Assembly (NCBI RefSeq): GCF_003234565.1
Contig: NZ_QKTU01000013.1
Coordinates: forward strand, 1-64,000
Source: Curtobacterium sp. MCBD17_013
GTDB lineage: Bacteria; Actinomycetota; Actinomycetes; Actinomycetales; Microbacteriaceae
Length of the DNA stretch: 64,000 nt
Direction of reading: 5' to 3'
The notes under the pieces were generated by a model. It did no database searches, was not told the origin of the DNA, and saw only the letters and a program-made list of their open reading frames with translations. This document shows, one piece after another, positions 42,412-51,409 of this stretch. The stretch's first letter is position 1. Every line of letters starts with the position of its first letter. A program made the position numbers and the translations under genes.

Positions 42412-43298
42412 CCGAACTCCACTTCACCAAGGGCCACGGCACGGGCAACGACTTCGTGCTGTTCGCCGACCCGGACGCGACAGTGGACCTGACCCCGGAG
42501 CGCATCCGTGCCATCGCCGATCGTCGCTTCGGCGTGGGTGCCGACGGCGTGATCCGCGCGGTCAGGACGGCCGCGGTGCCGGACGGCCGATCGATCGCCG
42601 GCGTCGCTCCCGAGGCCGAGTGGTTCATGGACTACCACAACGCCGACGGCAGCGTCGCCGAGATGTGCGGCAACGGCGTGCGGGTGTTCGCGCGCTACCT
42701 GACCGACGCCGGACTGGTCGACCTCGCGCCGGGCGAGACCCTGGCGATCGGGACGCGGAAGGGCGTGGTCGACCTGCAGCGGTCGACCAACGGGTTCTCG
42801 GCCGACCTCGGACGATGGGGGCTCGGCATCGCCGGTCTCGACGGCGACGAGGTCCTCGTCCGCGCCCGCAACCTCGACGGCGCGCGCCCGGGCCTCCCGA
42901 TCGACGTCGGCAACCCGCACGTCGTCGTCGCCGTGGCGACGGACGACGAACTCGCGGGGCTCGACCTGACCTACGTGCCGGTCCTCGAGCCGGCACCGCC
43001 CGCGGGCGCGAACGTCGAGTTCGTCCTGCCCGGCGATCCGCTCGTGCGCGACGGCGTCGGCCACATCACGATGCGCGTCCACGAGCGCGGCAGTGGCGAG
43101 ACCCTGTCGTGCGGCACGGGGGCCGTCGCGGCGGCCCTGGCGGTCCGCCACTGGGCCGGTCCGCAGGCGCCGGACACCTGGCGGGTCCGCGTGCCCGGCG
43201 GCGTCCTGACGGTCCGGATGGCCGCTGCGGAGGACGGCGAGCACGTCGCGCTGAGCGGTCCCGCCGACCTGGTGTTCGAGGGCGACCTCACCGTCTGA
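42408..43298 (+). CDS. dapF: Diaminopimelate epimerase
   Basis: A 296-residue DapF that interconverts LL- and meso-diaminopimelate without cofactor. Both catalytic cysteines are in place: [13 protein letters not shown] and [13 protein letters not shown]. The start motif [14 protein letters not shown] and the loop [11 protein letters not shown] are typical. GTG 42408 overlaps the miaA stop (GTGA) and is also preceded by a -10-like TAGGAT. It completes, with dapB and dapA, part of the lysine pathway spread over this window. Confidence 0.96.
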   Translation: MTELHFTKGHGTGNDFVLFADPDATVDLTPERIRAIADRRFGVGADGVIRAVRTAAVPDGRSIAGVAPEAEWFMDYHNADGSVAEMCGNGVRVFARYLTDAGLVDLAPGETLAIGTRKGVVDLQRSTNGFSADLGRWGLGIAGLDGDEVLVRARNLDGARPGLPIDVGNPHVVVAVATDDELAGLDLTYVPVLEPAPPAGANVEFVLPGDPLVRDGVGHITMRVHERGSGETLSCGTGAVAAALAVRHWAGPQAPDTWRVRVPGGVLTVRMAAAEDGEHVALSGPADLVFEGDLTV

Positions 43299-43327
43299 CG
43301 GCCGGTGCCATGACGCACCCGCCGCGA

Positions 43328-43939
43328 TCAGCGTGTCCGGTGCACCCGGATGACGCGGTACCCGCGGTCGGTCGTCGCGCGCGTGACCACGAGGTCGGTG
43401 TCGAGCGTCTCGGCCAGCCACCGCTGCAGCGAGTCGCCGCCCAGGTTCTTGGCCACCACGAGCCAGGCGTCCCCACCCGGTTCCAGGCGCGGGAGCCACG
43501 TGAGCAGGATCGAGTGGAGCTCGTCCTTGCCCACCCGGATCGGGGGGTTCGACCAGATGGTGGCGAACCGGAGGTCCTCCGGCACCGCCTCCGGCAGACG
43601 CACCGTGACGTTCCGGGCACCGGCCGTCGCCGCGTTCGCCCGAGCCAGGTCGAGCACACGCTCGTTGACGTCGACGCCCCAGACCTCGGCCTCGGGCGCC
43701 TGCAGCGCCATGGCGATGCTGAGCGGACCCCACCCGCACCCGACGTCGAGGAGCGCCCCGGTCGCGGGCGGTGGCGGCACGCTCTGCAGCAACACCCGCG
43801 TGCCCGCGTCGAGCCGGTCCGGGCTGAAGACGCCCGCGGCGGTGGCGAGGGTGAGCGTCCTCCCGGCCAGGGTGACCGTGATGCGCCGCGGTCGGGCGTC
43901 GCTCTCCGGCTGGGCCGAGAAGTAGTGCTCGTTCGCCAT
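43328..43939 (-). CDS. RsmC-like class I SAM methyltransferase
   Basis: A 203-residue methyltransferase. The SAM motif LLDVGCGWGPLSIAMAL is near residue 65, followed by VWGVDVNERVLDLARANA and the substrate motif SNPPIRVGKDELH, which marks N2-guanine methyltransferases of the RsmC/RlmG type. It most likely modifies rRNA; the exact base is not determinable. TACGGT ends six bases before ATG 43939, so it is probably leaderless. It is divergent from hflX with only 59 bases between the starts. Confidence 0.88.
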   Translation of the reverse strand: MANEHYFSAQPESDARPRRITVTLAGRTLTLATAAGVFSPDRLDAGTRVLLQSVPPPPATGALLDVGCGWGPLSIAMALQAPEAEVWGVDVNERVLDLARANAATAGARNVTVRLPEAVPEDLRFATIWSNPPIRVGKDELHSILLTWLPRLEPGGDAWLVVAKNLGGDSLQRWLAETLDTDLVVTRATTDRGYRVIRVHRTR

Positions 43940-43945
43940 GGATGA

Positions 43946-43951
43946 ACCGTA
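43946..43951 (-). promoter_or_regulatory. -10 of leaderless promoter for RsmC-like gene
   Basis: On the minus strand TACGGT ends six bases before ATG 43939. Confidence 0.5.
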
Positions 43952-43985
43952 CCGGCATCTCCGTGTGTCGCCGGGTGCCCGGAGG

Positions 43986-43991
43986 TAGCCT
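43986..43991 (+). promoter_or_regulatory. -10 of leaderless promoter for hflX
   Basis: TAGCCT ends seven bases before ATG 43999. It is back to back with the divergent RsmC-like promoter 35 bases away. Confidence 0.5.
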
Positions 43992-43998
43992 GTGGACG

Positions 43999-45546
43999 AT
44001 GACGGAGCAGGACGACATGGTCGAGGGTGTCCTCGAGGAGCAGCAGCACGACGGTGTGGTCGAGCGGGTGTTGCGGAACGCCGAGAGCAGGACGACCCCG
44101 GCGGTGTTCGCGCCGGCGCAGGCGATCCAGACCACCGACGCCGAGGTCGTGGGGTGGCAGGGCGACGGCGAACAGTACGACCGTGAGGACCGCGCCGCGC
44201 TGCGTCGCGTGTCCGGTCTGTCCACCGAGCTCGAGGACGTCACCGAGGTCGAGTACCGGCAGCTGCGGCTCGAGCGCGTCGTCCTCATCGGCGTGTACGC
44301 GCAGGGTGACGCCCAGGACGCCGAGAACTCGATCCGTGAGCTCGCTGCCCTCGCGGAGACGGCGGGCGCGGTCGTGCTCGACGGTCTGCTCCAGCGCCGC
44401 CCGCACCCGGACCCGAGCACGTACCTCGGTCGCGGCAAGGCCGAGGAACTCGCGATGGTCGTCAAGGCGACGGGCGCGGACACCGTCATCGCCGACACGG
44501 AACTCGCGCCGAGCCAACGCCGTGCGCTCGAGGACGTCGTCAAGGTGAAGGTCATCGACCGCACCGCCGTCATCCTCGACATCTTCAGCCAGCACGCCAA
44601 GAGCCGCGAGGGCAAGGCACAGGTCGAACTCGCGCAGCTCGAGTACCTGCTCCCGCGCCTCCGTGGTTGGGGTGAGTCGATGTCCCGTCAGGCGGGTGGC
44701 CAGGTCGGCAGCGCGGGCGCCGGCATGGGGTCCCGTGGTCCCGGTGAGACCAAGATCGAGCTCGATCGGCGTCGCATCCACACCCGGATGGCCCGGCTGC
44801 GTCGACAGATCGCGGGGTTCGCCCCGGCGCGCGAGGCGAAGCGCGCCGAGCGGCACCGCAACGAGGTGCCGAGCGTCGCCATCGCGGGGTACACGAACGC
44901 CGGCAAGTCGAGCCTGCTCAACCGCCTGACCTCCGCGGGCGTCCTCGTGCAGAACCAGCTCTTCGCCACCCTGGACGCGACCGTCCGTCGGACCGAGACC
45001 GGGGGCGGCCGCCCGTTCACGTTCGTCGACACGGTCGGGTTCGTCCGGAACCTGCCGCACCAGCTCGTCGAGGCCTTCCGGTCCACGCTCGAGGAGGTCG
45101 GTGAGGCCGACGTCGTGCTGCACGTGGTCGACGGCTCCCACCCCGACCCGGGCGCGCAGCTGAGCACCGTCCGCGACGTCATCGCCGACGTCGGTGCCCG
45201 GGACGTGCCCGAGGTGGTCGCGTTCAACAAGGCCGATCTCGTCGACGCCGACCAGCGTCTCGTCCTCCGCGGCCTCGTACCGGACGCCGTCTTCGTGTCC
45301 GCGCGGACCGGCGAGGGGATCCCCGAGCTGCTCGCCGCGATCGAGGCGCGTCTGCCGGAGCCCGACGTCGAGCTGACGATCGTGGTCCCGTACGACCGAG
45401 GCGACCTCGTGTCCCGGCTGCACGACGAGGGCGCGGTGGAGCAGACCGAGTACCTGGTCGACGGCACCCGCCTGGACGTCCGCGTCTTCGCGCGCCAGGT
45501 CAGCGAGCTCGCGCCGTTCGTGGTCGCGCCGGTCCACTCCGCCTGA
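43999..45546 (+). CDS. hflX: GTPase HflX
   Basis: A 515-residue ribosome-associated GTPase that splits stalled or hibernating ribosomes. An N-terminal HflX domain (LDGLLQRRPHPDPSTYLGRGKAEEL) and a coiled linker precede the G domain: G1 GYTNAGKSSLLN, G3 DTVGFVRNLPHQLVEAFRSTLEE, G4 NKAD. About 60 extra acidic residues lie at the N-terminus. ATG 43999 was chosen on the leaderless -10. In mycobacteria and other actinobacteria HflX is linked to macrolide tolerance and stress; no such link can be read here. It sits upstream of lexA, which is convergent. Confidence 0.94.
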   Translation: MTEQDDMVEGVLEEQQHDGVVERVLRNAESRTTPAVFAPAQAIQTTDAEVVGWQGDGEQYDREDRAALRRVSGLSTELEDVTEVEYRQLRLERVVLIGVYAQGDAQDAENSIRELAALAETAGAVVLDGLLQRRPHPDPSTYLGRGKAEELAMVVKATGADTVIADTELAPSQRRALEDVVKVKVIDRTAVILDIFSQHAKSREGKAQVELAQLEYLLPRLRGWGESMSRQAGGQVGSAGAGMGSRGPGETKIELDRRRIHTRMARLRRQIAGFAPAREAKRAERHRNEVPSVAIAGYTNAGKSSLLNRLTSAGVLVQNQLFATLDATVRRTETGGGRPFTFVDTVGFVRNLPHQLVEAFRSTLEEVGEADVVLHVVDGSHPDPGAQLSTVRDVIADVGARDVPEVVAFNKADLVDADQRLVLRGLVPDAVFVSARTGEGIPELLAAIEARLPEPDVELTIVVPYDRGDLVSRLHDEGAVEQTEYLVDGTRLDVRVFARQVSELAPFVVAPVHSA

Positions 45547-45636
45547 GCGGGGCGTCGCGGCTGGGAGGCCCGAAACCGGCCCGGCGCACCACCGTGCCGT
45601 TCCGCGTCCAGCGGACGGACCCGGGTGTGCGCGACG

Positions 45637-46290
45637 TCACACGGAGCGCAGGACCGCCACGACGCGTCCGAGCACCGTGGCCGCGTCGCCGAGGATCGGC
45701 TCGAACGCGGTGTTCCGCGGGAGCAGCCAGGTGTGGCCGTCGCGCTGGCGGAACACCTTGACCGTCGCCTCCTCGTCGAGCATCGCGGCGACGATCTCGC
45801 CGTTCTCGGCGGTCTGCTGGCTCCGCACGACGACCCAGTCGCCGTCGCAGATCGCGGCGTCGACCATGGAGTCCCCGACCACGCGGAGCATGAACAGGTC
45901 ACCGGTCCCGACCAGCTGACGGGGGAGCGGGACGATCTCGTCGACGTGCTGTTCGGCCGTGATCGGGATACCGGCGGCGATCCGGCCGACGAGGGGAACG
46001 AGCGTCGTCGCGTCGATGTCCGGGCCGTCCTCCGGTCGGGGCTCGTCCACGAGGACCTCGAGCGCGCGCGGTCGGTTCGGATCGCGGCGGATCCAGCCGC
46101 CGAGCTCGAGCTGACCGAGCTGGTGCGTGACGCTCGACAGCGAGGAGAGGCCGACCGCGTCACCGATCTCGCGCATGCTCGGCGGGTACCCGCGGTTCGC
46201 GATCGAGGAGCGGATGGCGTCGAGGATCGCCTGCTGCTTCGGGGTCAGGGGCTTCTGGGTGCGCATCTCGCGTGGTGCGTCGTCTGCCAT
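45637..46290 (-). CDS. lexA: SOS repressor LexA
   Basis: A 217-residue LexA. The N-terminal winged HTH is [53 protein letters not shown]. The peptidase domain has the cleavage region [13 protein letters not shown], the catalytic Ser in [15 protein letters not shown] and the catalytic Lys in [13 protein letters not shown]. Start ATG 46290 is assumed; ATG 46266 (MRTQKP) is a possible alternative. The promoter TTGGCG-17-TACAGT (46382-46410) overlaps an SOS box, indicating autoregulation. It is divergent from a LysM membrane protein, the usual actinobacterial SOS division inhibitor position. Confidence 0.97.
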   Translation of the reverse strand: MADDAPREMRTQKPLTPKQQAILDAIRSSIANRGYPPSMREIGDAVGLSSLSSVTHQLGQLELGGWIRRDPNRPRALEVLVDEPRPEDGPDIDATTLVPLVGRIAAGIPITAEQHVDEIVPLPRQLVGTGDLFMLRVVGDSMVDAAICDGDWVVVRSQQTAENGEIVAAMLDEEATVKVFRQRDGHTWLLPRNTAFEPILGDAATVLGRVVAVLRSV

Positions 46291-46381
46291 GTGCGTCGTG
46301 CTCCCCGGTCCGGCCAGTGGTCGTCGCCCCGTCCGACGGGAATGTCGGTGGTTCCCGCCAGGCTGGCTCCAGTCGATCGAA

Positions 46382-46410
46382 ACTGTATCCGCCAGGACCA
46401 GGCGCGCCAA
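46382..46410 (-). promoter_or_regulatory. lexA promoter
   Basis: On the minus strand TTGGCG (46405-46410) and TACAGT (46382-46387) are separated by 17 bases. The transcript would have a leader of about 85 bases. Confidence 0.6.
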
Positions 46411-46422
46411 ACACCTGTTCGA
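46407..46422 (-). promoter_or_regulatory. LexA (SOS) box of lexA
   Basis: On the minus strand TCGAACAGGTGTTTGG has a perfect left half and four of six right-half bases of the SOS consensus. It overlaps the -35 of the lexA promoter, consistent with autorepression. Confidence 0.65.
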
Positions 46423-46463
46423 GCGTGTCGTCGATACGACACCCCGTTCAGCATCAGTAGGAC

Positions 46464-46492
46464 TTGCGTGCGCTTCGGATCGAACGTATGTT
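46464..46492 (+). promoter_or_regulatory. Promoter of the LysM gene
   Basis: TTGCGT (46464-46469) and TATGTT (46487-46492) are separated by 17 bases. The -10 lies within the SOS box at 46480-46495. Confidence 0.6.
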
Positions 46493-46495
46493 CGG
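46480..46495 (+). promoter_or_regulatory. LexA (SOS) box of the LysM gene
   Basis: TCGAACGTATGTTCGG matches 15 of 16 positions of TCGAAC-N4-GTTCGA. It covers the -10, so LexA should silence the gene until DNA damage. Confidence 0.85.
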
Positions 46496-46545
46496 TACAA
46501 GTCTTCGGACCACCGAGGCGACCCATGTACGAGGAAGGCGTCAGC

Positions 46546-46899
46546 ATGAGCACCATCAGCAGCACATCCGCCGGTACGGTCCGTCCCCGGCTCCGGATCA
46601 CTCGGCGGGGCCGGGTCGTCCTCACCACCGTCAGTGCACTCCCCGTGTTGCTCGTGGTCGCCCTCGCCGCCCTCAACGGTGGGCAGGCCGCAGCGGGGGA
46701 CCACGCGGCGCACGTGCACTTCACGACGGTGACGATCCAGCCGGGCGAGTCCCTGTGGCAACTCGCGCAGGACGAAGCCCCGAACGTCGACCCGCGCGAC
46801 TTCGTGCAGGACGTCGTCGACCTCAACAACCTCCCGAGCGCCGCCGTCCAGGCGGGCGAGAAGCTCGCCATCCCGACGCAGTACACGACGGGCTCCTGA
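46546..46899 (+). CDS. LysM-domain membrane protein, probable SOS cell-division inhibitor (YneA/DivS position)
   Basis: A 117-residue protein with a basic cytoplasmic start, one membrane helix (about residues 28-46) and an extracellular LysM domain (about 60-112; [35 protein letters not shown]). LysM binds peptidoglycan. B. subtilis YneA, C. glutamicum DivS and M. tuberculosis Rv2719c are small SOS-induced wall or division proteins encoded divergently from lexA. The SOS box over its -10 and the same position support that role here. ATG 46546 is preceded by GAAGG; ATG 46525 in frame is less likely. A terminator follows. Confidence 0.88.
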   Translation: MSTISSTSAGTVRPRLRITRRGRVVLTTVSALPVLLVVALAALNGGQAAAGDHAAHVHFTTVTIQPGESLWQLAQDEAPNVDPRDFVQDVVDLNNLPSAAVQAGEKLAIPTQYTTGS

Positions 46900-46907
46900 T
46901 CGGCCTC

Positions 46908-46941
46908 CCGGACGGGGTGACGCCGTCGTCATCCCGTCCGG
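46908..46941 (+). terminator. Terminator after LysM gene
   Basis: Arms CCGGACGGG/CCCGTCCGG, extended by five pairs and one G-T pair, close a CCGT loop nine bases after the stop. Confidence 0.75.
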
Positions 46942-46971
46942 CTGGTCGGTCCGCGTTGACTGCCGCCGCCC

Positions 46972-46977
46972 TACGAT
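46972..46977 (+). promoter_or_regulatory. -10 of leaderless promoter for hisC
   Basis: TACGAT ends six bases before GTG 46984; no ribosome binding site is present. Confidence 0.55.
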
Positions 46978-46983
46978 GGTCCG

Positions 46984-48078
46984 GTGGCGATCACCCTGGA
47001 CGACCTCCCCATCCGTGACGACCTCCGTGGTCAGACCCCGTACGGGGCGCCGCAGAAGCACGTCCGCGTCCAGCTGAACGTCAACGAGAACACGCATCCC
47101 GTGCCGCCCGAGGTCGCCGAGGACATCCTCGCCTCGATCGGCGCGGCGCTCGCCACGGTGAACCGCTACCCGGACCGCGAGTTCACCGCGCTGCGCTCGT
47201 CGCTCGCCTCGTACCTCGGGCACGGCCTCGCGCCGGAACACGTCTGGGCTGCGAACGGTTCGAACGAGGTCATCCAGCAGCTCTTGCAGGCGTTCGGTGG
47301 TCCCGGGCGGTCCGTCCTCGGGTTCCCGCCCACCTACTCGATGCACTCCATCATCGCCTCGGGTACCGGTACCCGGTGGATCCCCGCGCAGCGGGACGCC
47401 GAGTTCGGCATCAGCCCGGCGACGGCGGTCGCGGCGGTGCGCGAGCACCGCCCCGACATCGTCTTCTTCTGTGGTCCGAACAACCCGACGGGCACGCCGC
47501 TGTCGCTCGACACCGTGGCCGAGGCCTACGACGCGACGGACGGCATCGTCATGGTGGACGAGGCCTACGCGGAGTTCATGCCGAAGGACCACCCCTCGGC
47601 CCTGACCCTGCTGCCCGGGCGGGAACGGCTCGTCGTGTCGCGGACGATGAGCAAGGCGTTCGCCTTCGCGGGCGCGCGAGTCGGCTACCTGGCGGCCGAT
47701 CCCGCGGTGGTCGACGCGCTCCGCCTCGTCCGGCTGCCGTACCACCTGTCGGCCCTGACGCAGGCCGCCGCGGTCGCCGCGCTGCGGCACGCGCCGGAGA
47801 TGCTCCGGATGGTCGACGACATCGTGGTCCAGCGCGACCGGATGGTCCGCGAGCTCGGGGACATGGGCTTCCGCCCCTACGAGACCTGGTCCAACTTCGT
47901 GCTCTTCGGCGGCGTGGCGGAACCCCGCCGCGTGTTCGAGGAACTCCTCGAGCGTGACGTCATCGTCCGCGACCTCGGGATCCCCGAGCACCTGCGGGTC
48001 AGTGCCGGGACGGCCGACGAGACCTCGGCGTTCCTCACGGCGATGCGCGAGATCGACCCCGTTAGGGTTGGAGCATGA
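46984..48078 (+). CDS. hisC: Histidinol-phosphate aminotransferase
   Basis: A 364-residue PLP enzyme of histidine synthesis that aminates imidazole acetol phosphate. Motifs are [45 protein letters not shown] and the PLP lysine in [20 protein letters not shown] 46984 follows a leaderless-type TACGAT by six bases. hisD, normally upstream, is missing from this locus. hisB overlaps the end by four bases. Confidence 0.96.
   Translation: MAITLDDLPIRDDLRGQTPYGAPQKHVRVQLNVNENTHPVPPEVAEDILASIGAALATVNRYPDREFTALRSSLASYLGHGLAPEHVWAANGSNEVIQQLLQAFGGPGRSVLGFPPTYSMHSIIASGTGTRWIPAQRDAEFGISPATAVAAVREHRPDIVFFCGPNNPTGTPLSLDTVAEAYDATDGIVMVDEAYAEFMPKDHPSALTLLPGRERLVVSRTMSKAFAFAGARVGYLAADPAVVDALRLVRLPYHLSALTQAAAVAALRHAPEMLRMVDDIVVQRDRMVRELGDMGFRPYETWSNFVLFGGVAEPRRVFEELLERDVIVRDLGIPEHLRVSAGTADETSAFLTAMREIDPVRVGA
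48063..48068 (+). promoter_or_regulatory. Possible internal leaderless -10 for hisB
   Basis: TAGGGT lies within the last codons of hisC and ends six bases before ATG 48075. It could be codon coincidence. Confidence 0.3.
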
Positions 48079-48680
48079 CCGGCTCGCGCACCGCTTCGAT
48101 CACCCGCGTGACGAGCGAGTCGAGTGTCACGTTGTCGCTCGACCTCGACGGCACCGGTCGTTCCTCGATCTCGACGTCGGTCCCGTTCTACGACCACATG
48201 CTCACCGCGTTCGCGAAACACTCGCTCATCGACCTCCAGGTCGAGGCGTCGGGTGACACCGACATCGACGCGCACCACACCGTCGAGGACACCGGCATCG
48301 TCCTCGGACAGGCGCTGCGGCAGGCGCTCGGCGACCGCGCCGGGATCGGGCGGTACGGCGATGCGCTCGTGCCCCTGGACGAGGCGCTCGCCCAGGCCGT
48401 GGTCGACGTCTCGGGTCGTCCCTACCTCGTCCACACGGGGGAGCCCGAGGGCTTCGCGTTGCACCGCATCGGCGGCCACTTCACCGGCTCGCTCGTCCGG
48501 CACGTGTTCGAGGCCGTGACGATGCACGCCGGTCTCACCGTGCACGTCCGGGTCCTCGCGGGCCGTGACCCGCACCACATCGCCGAGGCCGAGTTCAAGG
48601 CGTTCGCGCGGGCACTGCGTGCGGCGGTCCAGCCGGACCCGCGGGTGGAGGGCATCCCGTCCACGAAGGGTTCGCTGTGA
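48075..48680 (+). CDS. hisB: Imidazoleglycerol-phosphate dehydratase
   Basis: A 201-residue monofunctional HisB dehydratase. The metal-binding His/Glu motifs [39 protein letters not shown] and the C-terminal [16 protein letters not shown] are present. There is no phosphatase domain, as is usual in actinobacteria, so histidinol-phosphate phosphatase must come from another gene. ATG 48075 overlaps hisC (ATGA) and the stop overlaps hisH. Confidence 0.97.
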   Translation: MTGSRTASITRVTSESSVTLSLDLDGTGRSSISTSVPFYDHMLTAFAKHSLIDLQVEASGDTDIDAHHTVEDTGIVLGQALRQALGDRAGIGRYGDALVPLDEALAQAVVDVSGRPYLVHTGEPEGFALHRIGGHFTGSLVRHVFEAVTMHAGLTVHVRVLAGRDPHHIAEAEFKAFARALRAAVQPDPRVEGIPSTKGSL

Positions 48681-49312
48681 GCGCTCGTCCGGACGTCGTC
48701 GTGCTCGACTACGGGTCGGGCAACATCCACTCGGCCGCCAAGGCGCTCGAGCGGGCGGGGGCGGACGTCACGGTCACGGCGGACCGCCAGGCGGCGCTCG
48801 CGGCCGACGGGCTCGTCGTCCCTGGGGTCGGCGCGTTCCGAGCGGTGATGGACCAGCTCGACACCGTGCGGGGCGGCGACCTCGTCGACCGACGGCTCGC
48901 CGGGGGCAAGCCGGTGCTCGGCGTGTGCGTCGGCATGCAGGTGATGTTCGAGCGGGGCGTCGAGCGCGGGTCCGATGTGCCGGGACTCGGGCAGTGGCCG
49001 GGGACGATCCACCAGTTGCGCGCGGAGGTCCTGCCGCACATGGGATGGAACACCGTGCAGCCGCCCGCCGACTCCGTGCTCTTCGACGGTCTGAGCGGCG
49101 AGCGGTTCTACTTCGTCCACTCCTACGGCGCGACGTCCCTCGACATCGACGCACAGCCGCCGTTCCCCGCCCCGAAGGTGACGTGGGCGGAGCACGGCGA
49201 GCGCTTCGTCGCGGCGGTCGAGAACGGTGCGCTCGCAGCGACCCAGTTCCACCCGGAGAAGTCGGGCGAGCCGGGCATCGCGCTGCTCCGGAACTGGCTC
49301 CGGACCCTCTGA
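48677..49312 (+). CDS. hisH: Imidazole glycerol phosphate synthase subunit HisH
   Basis: A 211-residue class I glutamine amidotransferase that feeds ammonia to HisF. The nucleophile Cys lies in [13 protein letters not shown], and the His-Glu pair in [28 protein letters not shown] at the start is typical. GTG 48677 overlaps hisB by four bases. Its partner hisF is not in this window, which is notable because the subunits are often encoded close together. Confidence 0.96.
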   Translation: MSARPDVVVLDYGSGNIHSAAKALERAGADVTVTADRQAALAADGLVVPGVGAFRAVMDQLDTVRGGDLVDRRLAGGKPVLGVCVGMQVMFERGVERGSDVPGLGQWPGTIHQLRAEVLPHMGWNTVQPPADSVLFDGLSGERFYFVHSYGATSLDIDAQPPFPAPKVTWAEHGERFVAAVENGALAATQFHPEKSGEPGIALLRNWLRTL

Positions 49313-49333
49313 CCCTCCGAACCCGGGAACACC

Positions 49334-50080
49334 ATGAGCGATTCCTCCACCACACCGGCCCTCGTCCTGCTGCCCGCGGTCGACATCGTCGACGGCACGG
49401 CCGTCCGGCTGACCCGGGGCGAAGCCGGCAGCGAGACCGGGTACGGCGACCCCGTCGACGCCGCCGCCGCGTGGCGCGGGCAGGGCGCCGAGTGGATCCA
49501 CCTCGTCGACCTCGACGCGGCGTTCGGTCGTGGCGACAACCGCGATGTGATCGGGCGCGTCATCGCCGCGGTCGACGGCGTGTCGGTCGAGCTGTCCGGA
49601 GGCATCCGTGACGACGCCTCGCTCGAGGCGGCGCTCGCGACGGGAGCGGCCCGGGTCAATCTCGGCACAGCGGCGCTCGAGCACCCGGAGTGGGCCGCTC
49701 GCGTGATCGGCGAGCACGGGGAGCGCATCGCCGTGGGCCTCGACGTCCGCGGGACGACCCTCGCCTCCCGTGGGTGGACCGAGGACGCGGGCGACCTGTT
49801 CACCGTCCTCGCGCGGCTCGAGGACGCCGGGTGTGCCCGCTACGTCGTGACGGACGTGACGAAGGACGGCACGCTGCAGGGGCCGAACGTCGACCTCCTG
49901 CGGCAGGTCCTCGAGCGCACCGAACGACCTGTGGTCGCCTCGGGCGGTGTCTCGGCGCTCGAGGACCTCCGATCGCTCCGCGAACTCGTGCCCCTGGGGC
50001 TCGAGGGCGCGATCATCGGCAAGGCGCTGTACTCCGGTGCGTTCACCCTGCCCGCGGCGCTCGAGGTCGCGGGGGAGTAG
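49334..50080 (+). CDS. priA: PriA-type phosphoribosyl isomerase A (HisA/TrpF)
   Basis: A 248-residue TIM barrel. The N-terminal catalytic Asp is in [24 protein letters not shown] and the second half has [20 protein letters not shown] with the second Asp. [18 protein letters not shown] and [10 protein letters not shown] are typical. In actinobacteria lacking trpF, this gene serves both histidine and tryptophan synthesis; that dual role is inferred from the group and not proven here. ATG 49334 lies 21 bases after hisH. An SseB-family gene follows three bases after the stop. Confidence 0.95.
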   Translation: MSDSSTTPALVLLPAVDIVDGTAVRLTRGEAGSETGYGDPVDAAAAWRGQGAEWIHLVDLDAAFGRGDNRDVIGRVIAAVDGVSVELSGGIRDDASLEAALATGAARVNLGTAALEHPEWAARVIGEHGERIAVGLDVRGTTLASRGWTEDAGDLFTVLARLEDAGCARYVVTDVTKDGTLQGPNVDLLRQVLERTERPVVASGGVSALEDLRSLRELVPLGLEGAIIGKALYSGAFTLPAALEVAGE

Positions 50081-50083
50081 GGC

Positions 50084-50908
50084 GTGGCCGCCGACCATCA
50101 CGACCACGCCGGTCACCACCACGGTGGCGACGGCACATCCGCGTCCTCCGGCATGGCGGCCGACAGCGCGGGTCTCCCGTGGGCGGGCCGCACGTTCCAG
50201 GCGCACGACACGACGTTCGCGGGCGACGACGGCACGGCCGACCCGGCGCTGTCCGCAGCGCTCGAGGGCGTCCGGGCGGGGACGGGCTCGCACGTCACGG
50301 TGCTCGACGCGCTCCGCGGCGCCCGGTTGCTCGTGCCGCTCGTGGCCCACGCCGGTGACGTCGGGGTGGGACCGGACGGCCGCCCGGTGGACAAGACGCA
50401 GGAGCTCTCGATCGTCACGGTGGCGGGGCCGGACGGGCGCCGCGTGATGCCGGCGTTCACCTCGGTCGACGCCATGCGGTCGTGGGAGCCGCGAGCTCGA
50501 CCCGTCCCGGTCGAGTCCCGCCGCGTCGCGCTCGCGGCGGCGAGTGAGGGCACGGAGCTCATCGTGCTCGACCCGACGGCGCCGACGGAGTTCGTCGTGC
50601 GCCGTCCGGCCGTGTGGGCGCTGGGACAGGACGTCCCCTGGGTTCCCAGCTACGCGGACCCGCTCGTCGGCGAGGCCTTCGTCGCGTCGTTCGCCGACGA
50701 GCCCGACGTCGTCCGGGTGGAATTGGCCCCTGGTGACGCCGGTGGCCGCTTCGCGGGCCCCGAACTCATCGTCGGTCTCGTGCTCGTACCCGGTCTGGAT
50801 GCGGAGGCGGTGCGCGGACTCGTGTCGCGCCTCCAGGCCCGCTGGTCGGCGGACCGGTTCATCACCGAGCACGTCGACAGCCTCGGCGTCGCGCTCCGGG
50901 CGGCCTGA
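50084..50908 (+). CDS. SseB family protein with His-rich N-terminus
   Basis: A 274-residue protein. The central part (about 55-130) carries an SseB domain: RLLVPLVAHAGD, QELSIVTVAGPDGRRVMPAFTSVDAMRSW, VPVESRRVALAA. A second, less conserved half follows. Residues 4-14 are HHDHAGHHHGG, a possible metal-binding stretch. The gene lies between priA and the infC operon, a common place in actinobacteria, and GTG 50084 suggests cotranscription with priA. No function is established for these proteins outside enterobacterial type III secretion, where the name arose. Confidence 0.88.
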   Translation: MAADHHDHAGHHHGGDGTSASSGMAADSAGLPWAGRTFQAHDTTFAGDDGTADPALSAALEGVRAGTGSHVTVLDALRGARLLVPLVAHAGDVGVGPDGRPVDKTQELSIVTVAGPDGRRVMPAFTSVDAMRSWEPRARPVPVESRRVALAAASEGTELIVLDPTAPTEFVVRRPAVWALGQDVPWVPSYADPLVGEAFVASFADEPDVVRVELAPGDAGGRFAGPELIVGLVLVPGLDAEAVRGLVSRLQARWSADRFITEHVDSLGVALRAA

Positions 50909-50909
50909 G

Positions 50910-50971
50910 CGGAGCGCTGGGCCGTCGGGCGGAGCGCTGGGCGGTCGGGGCGGAGCGCTGGGTCGTCCGGC
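50910..50971. repeat. About 20-bp tandem repeat after sseB
   Basis: The word CGGAGCGCTGGG recurs at 50910, 50930 and 50951, each followed by a variable nine-base tail (such as CCGTCGGG), with a partial fourth copy after it. It lies between the convergent SseB and DUF1844 genes. Confidence 0.8.
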
Positions 50972-51031
50972 CGGAGCGCGCGGGGTCGCGTGAGCGGACC
51001 GTGGCGCGCTGGTCGACCGGCCCGCGGCGCC

Positions 51032-51409
51032 CTAGTTGACCGGCCCGGTGTACTTCTCGCCCGGTCCCTGCCCCGGTGCATCGGGGATGCTCGACGCCTC
51101 GCGGAAGGCGAGCTGCACGCTCCGGAGGCCGTCACGGAGTGGACGGGCGTGGTGGTCGCCGATCTCCGGGGCGGCAGCCGTGACCAGCCCGGCCAGGGCC
51201 GTGATCAGCTTCCGCGCCTCGTCGAGGTCCGTCTGCGAGTCCGGGTCGTCCGCGAGCCCGACCTTGACGGCGGCCGCGCTGAGCAGGTGGATGCTGACGG
51301 TGTTGATGAGTTCGACCGCGGGGACCTCCGCGATGTCCCGGGCGGCACCGCCCTCCTCGGGTGACTCGTCCGTCGCGATGGGCTGGGCCTCGTCCGGGCT
51401 GTTGGTCAC
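51032..51409 (-). CDS. DUF1844 domain-containing protein
   Basis: A 125-residue mainly helical, acidic protein of the DUF1844 family: [24 protein letters not shown], then [46 protein letters not shown]. The function is unknown; the family is conserved next to infC in actinobacteria. GTG 51409 is preceded on the minus strand by AGAGGAG. It is divergent from infC, and its start region overlaps the likely infC promoter, so the two may be regulated together. Confidence 0.85.
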   Translation of the reverse strand: MTNSPDEAQPIATDESPEEGGAARDIAEVPAVELINTVSIHLLSAAAVKVGLADDPDSQTDLDEARKLITALAGLVTAAAPEIGDHHARPLRDGLRSVQLAFREASSIPDAPGQGPGEKYTGPVN

